Assembly: GCF_902497855.1 (NCBI RefSeq)
Contig: NZ_CABVHU010000004.1
Coordinates: 328,970 to 392,969, forward strand
Source: Pseudomonas fluorescens
GTDB lineage: Bacteria > Pseudomonadota > Gammaproteobacteria > Pseudomonadales > Pseudomonadaceae
Direction of reading: 5' to 3'
Length of the DNA stretch: 64,000 nt
This document shows, piece by piece, positions 36,558-45,373 of this stretch. The translations under genes and the position numbers were made by a program. Numbering within the stretch: position 1 is the first letter of the stretch; the number at the start of each line of letters is the position of its first letter. Under the pieces are notes generated by a model. It searched no databases, was not told where the DNA came from, and saw only the letters and a list, made by a program, of their open reading frames with translations.

Positions 36558-38180
36558 TTAGAGCGCCTTGGCCCTGTCGCGCAGGACGTACTTCTGGATC
36601 TTGCCGGTGGACGTCTTCGGCAACAGGGTGAAGATCACCGTACGCGGGACCTTGAAACCGGCCAGGTGTTCGCGGCAGAAACCGATGATGTCGGCCTCGC
36701 GCACGTCCTGGTGATCGGCCTTCAAGGTGATGAAGGCGCAAGGGGTTTCCCCCCATTTTTCATCGGGACGGGCCACGACGGCCGCTTCCATCACGCCCGG
36801 GTGGCGATAGAGCACGCCTTCGAGTTCGATGGTGGAAATGTTCTCGCCGCCGGAAATGATGATGTCCTTGAGCCGGTCCTTGATCTCGACATAACCGTCG
36901 GGATGACAGACCGCCAGGTCGCCGGTGTGGAACCAGCCGCCTTCAAACGCTTCGGCGGTGGCGGTCGGGTTTTTCAGGTAACCCTTCATCACGGTATTGC
37001 CGCGCATGAAGATCTCACCGATGGTCTGCCCGTCCCGCGGGGTCGGTTCCAGGGTCTTCGAGTCCGCGACCATCACGCCTTCGAGCGTCGGGTAGCGCAC
37101 GCCCTGGCGGGATTTGACCTGCGCCCGTTCGTCCAGCGGCAGTTTGTCCCATTCGGCATGCCAGGCGCAGAGGGTCACTGGGCCATAGGTTTCGGTCAGG
37201 CCATACACATGGGTGACCTTGATGCCCATTTCTTCCACGGCACCGATCACCTTGGCCGGCGGTGCGGCGCCGGCGACCATGGCGTTGACCGGGTGATCGA
37301 TGGCCGCCTTCGCCGACTCCGGCATGTTGACCAGGGCATTGAGCACGATCGGCGCAGCACAGAGGTGAGTGACCTGGTGCTCACGGATCAGCGTGAGGAT
37401 TTTCTGCGGATCGACCCGGCGCAGGAACACATGCACACCGGCCAGCGCGGTGATGGTCCAGGGGTAGCACCAGCCGTTGCAGTGAAACATCGGCAGGGTC
37501 CAGAGGTACACCGGATGGTTGCCCATGGCCCAGGTCATCTGGTTGCCCAGGGCGTTCAGGTACGCACCGCGATGGTGGTACACCACGCCCTTGGGATTAC
37601 CGGTGGTGCCGGAGGTGTAGTTCAGCGAAATGGCTTGCCATTCGTTCACCGGCCAGTGCCAGTCGAACGCCGGGTCGCCCTCGGCCAGCAGCGCTTCATA
37701 GTCCAGGTCGCTGACGGCCTCGCCTTCACCGTACTCGGGATCATTGACGTCGATGACCAGCGGCGGGTGATCCAGCATGCCGATCGCGGCGTGAATCACG
37801 CTATGGAACTCGCGGTCGGTGATCAGCACCTTGGCCTCGCCATGCTGCAGCATGAAGGCAATGGCTTCGGCATCCAGGCGCACGTTCAGCGGGTTGAGCA
37901 CCGCGCCGATCATCGGCACGCCGAAGTGCACTTCCAGCATCTCGGGAATGTTCGGCAGCATCACTGCCACCGTGTCGTTCTTGCCGATGCCGCGCCCGGC
38001 CAGCGCCGAGGCCAGGCGCCGGCAGCGGGTGTAGGTCTGGGCCCAGGTGCGACGGATCGAACCGTGGATCACGGCAGGGTAGTTGGGGTAAACGCTGGCG
38101 GTGCGCTCGATGAAGCTGAGCGGAGACAGGGCAATGTGATTGACAGCCGCAGGGCCTAGCCCTTGTTCATAGATCGACAT
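36558..38180 (-). CDS. Acyl-CoA synthetase (AMP-forming, medium/long-chain type)
   Basis: The 540-residue ANL enzyme has the P-loop YTSGTTGNPKGVVY, the adenylate motif VYGLTETYGPVT, GWFHTGD and the C-terminal KDRLKDIIISGGENIS hinge plus catalytic Lys in PKTSTGKIQK. It activates a free carboxylate to its CoA thioester. It is the first gene on the minus strand after the divergent kinase. Length and motifs fit the 540-residue fatty-acyl group, not the 650-residue acetyl-CoA synthetases. Confidence 0.9.
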   Translation of the reverse strand: MSIYEQGLGPAAVNHIALSPLSFIERTASVYPNYPAVIHGSIRRTWAQTYTRCRRLASALAGRGIGKNDTVAVMLPNIPEMLEVHFGVPMIGAVLNPLNVRLDAEAIAFMLQHGEAKVLITDREFHSVIHAAIGMLDHPPLVIDVNDPEYGEGEAVSDLDYEALLAEGDPAFDWHWPVNEWQAISLNYTSGTTGNPKGVVYHHRGAYLNALGNQMTWAMGNHPVYLWTLPMFHCNGWCYPWTITALAGVHVFLRRVDPQKILTLIREHQVTHLCAAPIVLNALVNMPESAKAAIDHPVNAMVAGAAPPAKVIGAVEEMGIKVTHVYGLTETYGPVTLCAWHAEWDKLPLDERAQVKSRQGVRYPTLEGVMVADSKTLEPTPRDGQTIGEIFMRGNTVMKGYLKNPTATAEAFEGGWFHTGDLAVCHPDGYVEIKDRLKDIIISGGENISTIELEGVLYRHPGVMEAAVVARPDEKWGETPCAFITLKADHQDVREADIIGFCREHLAGFKVPRTVIFTLLPKTSTGKIQKYVLRDRAKAL

Positions 38181-38307
38181 GTACGGGTACTCGGTGGCTG
38201 ATTGTTAGCTCTATGGTGGTCCTGCAGCGGTCCCGCTGAGGTCACCTTTTATGTCCGGTGTGCTTTATATAACATTCCTCCATAGATATGGAAGTACAAC
38301 CTATAGC

Positions 38308-38327
38308 GTATAGTAAATATACTATAC
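38308..38327. promoter_or_regulatory. Palindrome in divergent promoter, candidate operator
   Basis: GTATAGTA and TACTATAC are perfect 8-bp arms around AATA. The site lies in an AT-rich 228-bp region between the acyl-CoA synthetase (minus) and kinase (plus) genes. It is therefore a plausible binding site for the FixJ-type regulator encoded here. Confidence 0.5.
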
Positions 38328-38408
38328 CTGATTCTTGGGGTTCTAAATGAATGCGGCCTAACCCCTCAAGGTCGGTATATCCTTGGCTTCCCTGACGAAG
38401 GACCCGTG

Positions 38409-40685
38409 ATGACCCTGACCCCCGTTCGATTGCACAGCTGGTTGCGCCTGCAGCGTGAAGGTGTGTCCCTGGCCGCCCGGGCCGATGCCTTGTGCCGTGC
38501 GTTGCAGGAGTGCCCCGAGGTGCGCCGGGCGGTTTATCTGAGCTGGCAAGCCAAATCGCGGATCTACAGTCACGAAGGTGCCGCCCAGCATTTTCCACCG
38601 GGCCTGGGTGACCCTTCGCAAGCCAGCGATCAACGGCTGTTCGAGCGCCTGGTCGAGGCGGGGCGGCTGGATCTGGCGCAAGTGCGGCAACTCGATTGCT
38701 GGATGGCCGGCCGGCTGCGTCGGGCCGCCATCAGCCACGGCCAGGTATTTGACCTGGCCTTGCAGCCGGATCAGCCGGGGTTGTTGCTGGTGGAGGTGTG
38801 CGAGGGCGTGAGCCTTGACTGGCTGGGTTGGGTCCAGGATTTGCTGACGACCTTGCTCAGCAGCGTCAGCGGCATGCTGCGCGGCTCGCCGCTGTTGGGC
38901 CACGATCCGCAACCGAGTCTGTTGCTCGATGCCCGGGGTCGGCCGCTGGAGTTCAATGCGGCGCTGCTGGCGCTGCTCGCGGAAAAGCCGCTGACCGAGC
39001 TGCCGGGCTTCCTGCCGGTGAATCATCGGGTGCTGGTGCGCGCCTGTCTCGACCAGCAACGCGCCATCGAAGGGGTCGAGGCCCAGTTCGAAGCGCAGAT
39101 CCTGATCTGGACCTTTATCCCCGATCCCCAGGACAACCGCGTACTCGCCCGTTGCCGCGACGCCACTGCGCAAGTGCTGGCCGAGCGCGAAGCGACCAAG
39201 GCGCGCCGGCTGTACCGGCTGATCATCGAGAACACCACTGACCTGATTTCCCGGCACACCCCGGACGGGCGCTTTCTCGATGCATCGCCGGCGTCCTGGA
39301 CCTTGCTCGGCTACTGGCCCGAAGAGTTGCGCGGGCAAATGGCCCAGGGCCTGTTCCATGGCCAGGACCTGGCCAGCCTGGTGCAGCGCGCGCGCGATGC
39401 CCTGGAGCAGGACGGTTACCACACCATGACCTATCGCATCCGCCATCGGGACGGGCACTACCTGTGGTTCGAAACCGCCAGCCGGGCGATCCGGGAAACC
39501 TACACCGGTGCGGTGGTCGAAGTGGTCAGCGTCTCCCGGGACATCACCGCCCGGGTGCAGGCCGAGGAGAACAAGCGACGCCTGGCCGAAGTGGTCGAGG
39601 TCAACACCGATCCGGTGCTGTTCATCGACCCCGAGGGGCAAGTCACTTATCTCAACCCGGCGGCCCGGCGTATCCTCGGGGTCGACGAGCAACAGCCGAT
39701 GCCGACCCTGGCGCAGTTGTTCGCCAGCAGCGACCTGGCCCGCCTGCAACGCGACGGCTGGAGCGGCGCCGAGCGCAACGGGGTGTGGAGCACCGATGCC
39801 CGCTTGCAACCTCCGGGCGGCGGCACGTCGGTGCCGGTCTCGCTGGTACTGCTGGCGCACCGTTCCGCCGGCGGCGAGCGCTATTACTCATTGGTGGCGC
39901 GGGACATGACCGAGCGCGAACTGCGCGAAGTGCAACAGCGCCGCCATCAGGACGAACTGGCACACACCGCGCGGCTGGTGACCCTGGGGGAACTGGCCTC
40001 GGGCATCGCCCACGAAATCAATCAGCCGCTGGCGGCCGTGGTCAATTATGCCAACGCCAGCCAGCGCTATTTGCAGACGCTGGACTCCAACCCCCAGGCC
40101 GCCGCCAGAGTCGCCCAAGGCCTGGAACGCATCACCCACCACGCGACCCATGCCTCGGAAGTCATCCGGCGTCTGCGGGCCTTCCTGCGCAAGGGGCAGC
40201 GGCGCATGCAGGCCCTGAATTTCACCGACGTCGCCCGCGAGGCCGTACGCTTGTGCGCCTGGGAAGCGAATAATTGCCAAGTGACAATCGAGGATCGACT
40301 GCCGGATAATCTGCCGCCGGTTTACGCCGACCGGGTACTGCTGGAGCAGGTCTTGCTCAATCTGCTGCGCAATGCGATCGACGCCAACCGCGAACAGCAT
40401 CCGGGGCAGCCTTCGCTGATCGTGATGGCGGCCGGGCAGGGCAGTGGCGCAACGGTGGAAATCAGCGTGCAGGACCAGGGCCCCGGCGTCAGCGAGCCGG
40501 AGCTCGAGCAGATCTTTACCCCGTTCTATACCAGCAAGCCCGATGGCCTGGGGCTTGGGCTGTCCATGAGTCGCAGCATCATCGAAGGTTTCGGTGGCGA
40601 GTTGCAGGCCCGCCGCCAGCCGGTCGGGCTGCTGATGTGTTGCCGCTTGCCGCTGGCCGGTCCGACAAAACAACAACAGGAATAA
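38409..40685 (+). CDS. Soluble PAS-domain histidine kinase (FixL-like)
   Basis: The 758-residue sensor lacks obvious transmembrane segments. Two PAS domains are visible (ENTTDLISRHTPDGRFLDASPASW near 275; EVNTDPVLFIDPEGQVTYLNPAARR near 400). The kinase core follows: H-box GELASGIAHEINQPL, N-box LLRNAIDAN, G1 DQGPGV, F FTPFYTSK and G2 GLGLGLSMS. The ATG at 38409 with GAAGGA 6 nt upstream is preferred over the adjacent GTG. The cognate regulator follows after 4 nt. Divergence from the acyl-CoA synthetase gene suggests it controls that operon. Confidence 0.9.
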   Translation: MTLTPVRLHSWLRLQREGVSLAARADALCRALQECPEVRRAVYLSWQAKSRIYSHEGAAQHFPPGLGDPSQASDQRLFERLVEAGRLDLAQVRQLDCWMAGRLRRAAISHGQVFDLALQPDQPGLLLVEVCEGVSLDWLGWVQDLLTTLLSSVSGMLRGSPLLGHDPQPSLLLDARGRPLEFNAALLALLAEKPLTELPGFLPVNHRVLVRACLDQQRAIEGVEAQFEAQILIWTFIPDPQDNRVLARCRDATAQVLAEREATKARRLYRLIIENTTDLISRHTPDGRFLDASPASWTLLGYWPEELRGQMAQGLFHGQDLASLVQRARDALEQDGYHTMTYRIRHRDGHYLWFETASRAIRETYTGAVVEVVSVSRDITARVQAEENKRRLAEVVEVNTDPVLFIDPEGQVTYLNPAARRILGVDEQQPMPTLAQLFASSDLARLQRDGWSGAERNGVWSTDARLQPPGGGTSVPVSLVLLAHRSAGGERYYSLVARDMTERELREVQQRRHQDELAHTARLVTLGELASGIAHEINQPLAAVVNYANASQRYLQTLDSNPQAAARVAQGLERITHHATHASEVIRRLRAFLRKGQRRMQALNFTDVAREAVRLCAWEANNCQVTIEDRLPDNLPPVYADRVLLEQVLLNLLRNAIDANREQHPGQPSLIVMAAGQGSGATVEISVQDQGPGVSEPELEQIFTPFYTSKPDGLGLGLSMSRSIIEGFGGELQARRQPVGLLMCCRLPLAGPTKQQQE

Positions 40686-40689
40686 TGCA

Positions 40690-41325
40690 ATGGCAGGTGC
40701 GACTGAGCACGTGGTGTATGTGGTCGACGACGATCAAGGCATGCTCGATTCAACGGTCTGGCTTCTGGAATCGGTGGGGCTCAAGGCGTTGCCGTTTACC
40801 AGTGGCGCGGCGTTTCTCAATGCCTGTGATGCGGGTCTCGATGCCTGCGTGCTGCTCGACGTGCGCATGCCCGGCATGGGTGGCCTGAACGTGCAGGAAG
40901 AAATGCGCGCACGGGAGCTGAACCTGCCGATCATCTTCGTCAGCGGTCACGCCGATGTGCCGATCGTGGTTCGAGCGTTCAAGGCCGGTGCCCATGACTT
41001 CATCGAGAAACCCTACAACGAGCAATTGCTGCTGGACAGCGTGCACCAGGCCCTCGGCAACTGCGCGGCCAACCGCTCGGGCAATCAGGGCCACGACGCC
41101 TTGCAGGCGCGCCTGCTCACCCTGACGCCACGGGAGCGCGACGTCTTGTTGCCGCTGGTGCAGGGCTACACCACCCGCGAAATCGCCGAGCAACTGGGGG
41201 TGAGCGCCAAAACCGTCGACCTGTATCGCTCGCGGGTGATGAAGCGCATGCAGGCCAGCACCTTGCCGGACCTGGTGGGCATGGCGATCGCCGCGCAGCT
41301 GGTCAATCCATTGAAGCTGCGTTGA
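40690..41325 (+). CDS. FixJ/NarL-type response regulator
   Basis: The 211-residue protein has a receiver domain (VVDDDQGML acidic pocket, phospho-Asp in LLDVRMPGMGG near residue 57, Thr/Ser in FVSGHAD, Lys in FIEKPY). It also has a LuxR-type HTH (LTPRERDVLLPLVQGYTTREIAEQLGVSAKTVDLY). It lies 4 nt after the kinase gene, forming a two-component system. Confidence 0.92.
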   Translation: MAGATEHVVYVVDDDQGMLDSTVWLLESVGLKALPFTSGAAFLNACDAGLDACVLLDVRMPGMGGLNVQEEMRARELNLPIIFVSGHADVPIVVRAFKAGAHDFIEKPYNEQLLLDSVHQALGNCAANRSGNQGHDALQARLLTLTPRERDVLLPLVQGYTTREIAEQLGVSAKTVDLYRSRVMKRMQASTLPDLVGMAIAAQLVNPLKLR

Positions 41326-41402
41326 GACCGCGCATTTTCCATCGAGGGTCTATGCTGGGCTAACCGATCCCCTACCTTGCAGTGATCTGCAATGAGGCAT
41401 CC

Positions 41403-42479
41403 ATGGAGCCCACGTCCATCTCCGAAAAGACGTTCACCCGCAGTATGCTCGATGTGCTGATTCGATTCGGGCTGATTCTGGTCCTGGTGCTGTTCTGCTT
41501 CGAGATATTCAGCCCGTTCCTCGATCTCATCCTGTGGTCGGTGATCCTCGCAATCACCCTTTACCCGCTGCAAGTGCGGCTCAGGGAACCGCTCGGCGAT
41601 AAAGATGGGGTGATTGCCACGCTGATCGTGCTGGTTGCCATCATGATCCTCGTGGTGCCGATCTACCTGTTGGGGGTCTCGATTGCAGATTCGGTCGAAC
41701 ACGCCATGGCGATCGTCAAGGGGGGCGATTTCCATATTCCGCCACCCGCCGAATCAGTCGCCGGTTGGCCGTTGATCGGCGAGCCGCTATCGGCCCTTTG
41801 GCTACAGGCTTCCACCAACCTTCCCGACCTGGCCGCGAAGTACCTGCCGCAGATCAAACACGCCAGCCTGGGCCTGTTGAGCAAGCTGGCCGGCGTCGGC
41901 ATGGGTTTACTGATGTTTATCTTCGCCTTGATCATCGCGGGGATCGTCATGGCCTATGGCGAGAGCGGGTACCGCAGCTCGGTGCAAATTGCATCGCGCC
42001 TCAGCGGGCCGGAAAAGGGTCGGCAAATTGCCGCACTGTGCACCTCCACGATCCGTGCGGTGGCGCTGGGGGTGGTCGGCATCGCCTTCATCCAGATGCT
42101 GCTGGTGGGCCTCGGATTTGTCTTCAAGGGTGTCCCGGGTGCCGGGCTGCTGGCGTTGGCCGTGCTGTTGCTGGGCATCATGCAACTGCCGGCGACCCTG
42201 ATCACGCTGCCGGTGATTGCCTTCGTGTTCGCCACCGAAGGCGCCAGCACGGCGACGATCGTCTTCGCCATCTATGTCTTCGTCGCCGGCCTTGTCGATA
42301 ACGTGCTCAAGCCATTGCTGCTGGGCCGCGGCGTCGATGTACCGATGCCGGTGATATTGATCGGCGCGCTGGGCGGCATGGTCACCAGCGGCATCATCGG
42401 GCTGTTCATCGGTCCGGTGGTGCTGGCGGTCGGGTATCAATTATTCTGGCAATGGGTGCAGGACAAGCCGCAGGCGTGA
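41403..42479 (+). CDS. AI-2E family (PerM/TqsA-like) membrane protein
   Basis: The 358-residue protein has about eight hydrophobic segments and the family pattern near the C-terminus (GILQLPATLITLPVIAFVF-like stretch, LVDNVLKPLLLGRGVDVPMPVILIGALGG). I start at ATG 41403 (MEPTSISEKTFTRSM) with GAGG 5 nt upstream. Members include efflux proteins and Na+/H+ antiporters; the substrate cannot be assigned. Confidence 0.85.
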   Translation: MEPTSISEKTFTRSMLDVLIRFGLILVLVLFCFEIFSPFLDLILWSVILAITLYPLQVRLREPLGDKDGVIATLIVLVAIMILVVPIYLLGVSIADSVEHAMAIVKGGDFHIPPPAESVAGWPLIGEPLSALWLQASTNLPDLAAKYLPQIKHASLGLLSKLAGVGMGLLMFIFALIIAGIVMAYGESGYRSSVQIASRLSGPEKGRQIAALCTSTIRAVALGVVGIAFIQMLLVGLGFVFKGVPGAGLLALAVLLLGIMQLPATLITLPVIAFVFATEGASTATIVFAIYVFVAGLVDNVLKPLLLGRGVDVPMPVILIGALGGMVTSGIIGLFIGPVVLAVGYQLFWQWVQDKPQA

Positions 42480-42493
42480 GGAGGGCAGTCACC

Positions 42494-43225
42494 ATGAGCG
42501 AGCCGCATCAGGATCTGCTGGACGAGGTACTGCGCGCCCATGGCGGCCTCGAGCGCTGGAAGGCCTTCAGTCAGGTGCGCGCCACTATCGTGACCGGTGG
42601 CTCGCTCTGGCCCATGAAAGGCCTGACCCAGGACAGCGCACCCCGCCAGATGACCGTCTGGCTGCATGAACAGCGCGCCTCGGTGACGCCTTTCGGCGGC
42701 CCTGATCAATTGACCGCCTTCTCACCGGACCGAATTGCCATCGAAAAAACCGACGGCACGGTGATTGCCGAGCGATCCGCGCCCAGGGAATCCTTCCGCG
42801 ATCATGGCGAAAACAGCCCCTGGGATCCGCTGCACCGTGCGTACTTCAACGGTTACGCGCTCTGGTCTTACCTGACCATGCCTTTCCAGTTCACCTGGCC
42901 GGGCGTGGCCATCGAAGAAATCGAACCCTGGCAAGAGGGAACCCATCACTGGCGACGCTTGCGGGTGACCTTTCCCGAGCACATCGCCACCCACTGCGCG
43001 GTGCAGGATTTCTACTTCGGCGAGGACTTCCTGCTGCGTCGCCACGACTACAAGGTGGACATCAGCGGCGGCTTGCCTGCCGCCCAATATGTAGGTGACT
43101 ACGTCGAGGCAGACGGGCTGCGCATGCCCGGCAAGCGGCGCGCCTATCGACGCGGGCCCGATGGTCAGGCCGACACCGGGGCCTTGCTGGTGGCGATCGA
43201 CCTCAGTGACATCGCCTACTCGTAG
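42494..43225 (+). CDS. Conserved-looking protein of unknown function
   Basis: The 243-residue soluble protein starts at ATG 42494 (MSEPHQDLLDEVLRAHGGLERW) behind AGGAGG. Alternating strands and many aromatic residues (WPMKGLTQD, YFNGYALWSYLTMPFQFTWPG, HHWRRLRVTFPEHIATH) suggest a beta-rich fold, loosely LolA-like, but I cannot assign a family. There is no signal peptide. It lies 14 nt after the AI-2E gene and 21 nt before the MaoC gene, suggesting an operon. Confidence 0.75.
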   Translation: MSEPHQDLLDEVLRAHGGLERWKAFSQVRATIVTGGSLWPMKGLTQDSAPRQMTVWLHEQRASVTPFGGPDQLTAFSPDRIAIEKTDGTVIAERSAPRESFRDHGENSPWDPLHRAYFNGYALWSYLTMPFQFTWPGVAIEEIEPWQEGTHHWRRLRVTFPEHIATHCAVQDFYFGEDFLLRRHDYKVDISGGLPAAQYVGDYVEADGLRMPGKRRAYRRGPDGQADTGALLVAIDLSDIAYS

Positions 43226-43246
43226 TGCAACGCGGAGGAATGAATC

Positions 43247-43711
43247 ATGAACCTGCATGCCTGGGAAAAACTCTACCTCGATGACCTGAGACTGGGTCAG
43301 GTATTTGACAGCGACCCTGTGCGCGTCGAGCGCGAGGCGATGTTGGCGTTTGCCCGGGCGTTCGATCCGCAACCCTTCCATCTCGATCCTGAAGCGGCCA
43401 GCCTGAGCCTGTTCCGCGGCCTGGCGGCCAGTGGCTGGAACACCGCGGCCCTGACCATGAAAATGCTGGTGGACAGCGTGCCGCTGGCGGACGGGATCAT
43501 TGGCCTGGGGATCGAACTGAGCTGGCCGACGCCGACTTATCCGGACGACGTATTGCGCCTCAAATGCACCGTGCAGGCGATCGAGCCGTCCGCGTCCAAA
43601 CCGGATCGGGGCGTGGTGACGATGCTGATGGAAACCCTCAATCAGAACGACAAGGTGGTGCAGCGGGCGACGGGCAAGTTGCTGGTGTTCAATACCCCGG
43701 CGCCGGATTGA
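43247..43711 (+). CDS. MaoC-like (hotdog fold) dehydratase
   Basis: The 154-residue protein has the MaoC pattern YLDDLRLGQVFDSDPVRV, then FARAFDPQPFHLDPEAA with the hydratase Asp and His, and GLAASGWNTAA. Such proteins are (R)-specific enoyl-CoA hydratases or related. The PHA locus nearby makes a link to 3-hydroxyacyl-CoA supply tempting, but it is 13 kb away in another transcription unit. Convergent with the following LysR gene. Confidence 0.85.
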   Translation: MNLHAWEKLYLDDLRLGQVFDSDPVRVEREAMLAFARAFDPQPFHLDPEAASLSLFRGLAASGWNTAALTMKMLVDSVPLADGIIGLGIELSWPTPTYPDDVLRLKCTVQAIEPSASKPDRGVVTMLMETLNQNDKVVQRATGKLLVFNTPAPD

Positions 43712-43720
43712 GCAGGCGCT

Positions 43721-44590
43721 TCACAGGTGTTGCTTGAGGTATTGGGCAAATTCCCGTGCCAGCTGCGAGGGCTCTTCCTGGGTGGGCAGCAATAGCGCGA
43801 TCTGGTAGTGGATAGCCGGTGAGAATGGCTTCAGGACCAGATCGCGGGTGAAAGGCAGGCTGACCACCGGATCGACGATCCCGACCCCCAGGCCCGAGCG
43901 GACCAGCTCGCAGGCCGTCGAAAAGAATTCGGTCTCCGCCACCACGTTCCAGGTTGAACCGTACGCCGAAAAAGCCAATGCCAGCTGCTGGTAGATCGGG
44001 TCGCCCTTGAACAGCGAAACAAAGGGCACGCCGTCCAGATCCGCCGGGGTAATCACCTCCCGTTCGGCGAGGGGATGTCCGATCGGCACCATGCACTGGC
44101 ATTCATAGGAAATCACCTGCATGTTCGAAGTCGGGTAGTCCAGGGGCAGCTCGGCAATGGCCATGTCGAATTGCTGGGTCGTCATCAGTTCACGCACCGA
44201 CTGCGAGTTACGGGTGATGATCTTCAGCTCAAGCCCCGGACGGTCTTTCGCGAATTCGGCCATCAACCGGGGCAGCAGGCTGATCGAGATGCTGGCGTAG
44301 GCGGCGATCGCCAGATGGCCACGTTTGCCGGTTCGAATTTCCTTGGCGATGCGGTTGGTTTTCTCCACCGCCTCGAGCGCCCGTTCCGCCTCGACGAAAA
44401 ACAGCCGTGCCTCGGGGGTGGGCTGCAGGCGACCGCCCTTGCGCACGAACAGCTTCAAGCCCGTCTCGTGCTCCAGGTTGGCAATGGTGCTGCTGATGGC
44501 GGGCTGGGAAATGCTCAACAGCGCCGCTGCACGGGTCATGGTGCCGTGGATCATCAAGGTTCTGAAGCACTCGAGCTGGCGGATTCGCAT
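43721..44590 (-). CDS. LysR-family transcriptional regulator
   Basis: The 289-residue protein has an N-terminal winged HTH (MRIRQLECFRTLMIHGTMTRAAALLSISQPAISSTIANLEHETG) and a periplasmic-binding-like effector domain (from about residue 90). It is divergent from the DUF1989 gene with a 117-bp control region, so that gene is its likely target. Confidence 0.9.
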   Translation of the reverse strand: MRIRQLECFRTLMIHGTMTRAAALLSISQPAISSTIANLEHETGLKLFVRKGGRLQPTPEARLFFVEAERALEAVEKTNRIAKEIRTGKRGHLAIAAYASISISLLPRLMAEFAKDRPGLELKIITRNSQSVRELMTTQQFDMAIAELPLDYPTSNMQVISYECQCMVPIGHPLAEREVITPADLDGVPFVSLFKGDPIYQQLALAFSAYGSTWNVVAETEFFSTACELVRSGLGVGIVDPVVSLPFTRDLVLKPFSPAIHYQIALLLPTQEEPSQLAREFAQYLKQHL

Positions 44591-44600
44591 GGGCCACCCT

Positions 44601-44615
44601 ATAGATTTGGCTTAT
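44601..44615. promoter_or_regulatory. LysR-type ATA-N9-TAT box
   Basis: ATAGATTTGGCTTAT contains the T-N11-A core with inverted ATA/TAT ends. It lies 10 nt upstream of the LysR start and about 90 nt upstream of the DUF1989 gene, the usual place for an autoregulatory LysR site. Confidence 0.45.
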
Positions 44616-44707
44616 ACCGAGGCCACTTTATATTATTGGTTTGCGCTTTTCCCCTGTGTTTTCCTTGATTGCAGGCACCCAGCCCCTGACAAAGAGGAGA
44701 ACAAGGC

Positions 44708-45322
44708 ATGACTACAATGACGTCGATTCAACCCGGTACACGGATCCGCCTGCCGGCCCGGCGCGGTGTCGCGATCAGGCTTGAACAGGGGCAAACCCTC
44801 ACGCTGATCAATACCCATGGCCAGCAGGTCGTGGACACCTGGGCGTTCAACCCGGATGACCTGCGCGAAGCCATGTCGATGGAACACAGTCGGCCTTTCT
44901 GGTTGAAGCTCAACCCGCGCCAGGGTGACAGCCTCGTCACCAACCAACGGCGCAAAATCCTCACCCTTACCGAGGACACCACCCCCGGCGTGCACGACAC
45001 GCTGGTCGCCGCCTGCGACCCGACTCGCTACCGGCAACTGGGAGTGGTCGGCCATCACGACAGCTGCAACGAAAACCTGTTCCTGGCCCTGGATGCCCTT
45101 GGCCTGGCGGTTGCCGAGACACCAAGCCCCTTGAACCTGTTCATGAACGTTCCGGTGCATCAGGATGGGCGGATCGAGTTCGCGGCGCCGGTCAGTGAGG
45201 CCGGGCAGTACGTCTGCCTCAAAGCGGAAATGGACGCCATCGTCGTGCTCTCCGCCTGTCCCCAGGACATCACGGCCGTCAACGGGATGTCCCCCCAGGA
45301 TGTTCACTACAGCATCAGCTGA
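44708..45322 (+). CDS. DUF1989 (urea carboxylase-associated type) protein
   Basis: The 204-residue protein contains the DUF1989 landmarks VVDTWAFNPDDLREAMSMEHSR, LTEDTTPGVHDTLVAACDP, GHHDSCNENL and SPLNLFMNVPV. The histidine and cysteine residues look like a metal site. Relatives accompany urea carboxylase or amino-nitrogen catabolism; biochemical function is unproven for most. GAGGAG is 8 nt upstream of the ATG. It stands alone, under the divergent LysR. Confidence 0.85.
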   Translation: MTTMTSIQPGTRIRLPARRGVAIRLEQGQTLTLINTHGQQVVDTWAFNPDDLREAMSMEHSRPFWLKLNPRQGDSLVTNQRRKILTLTEDTTPGVHDTLVAACDPTRYRQLGVVGHHDSCNENLFLALDALGLAVAETPSPLNLFMNVPVHQDGRIEFAAPVSEAGQYVCLKAEMDAIVVLSACPQDITAVNGMSPQDVHYSIS

Positions 45323-45373
45323 TGTTGAATAATGCCTGCAGGCCAGCACCACGTCAGACGTCCGGAGAATGCC

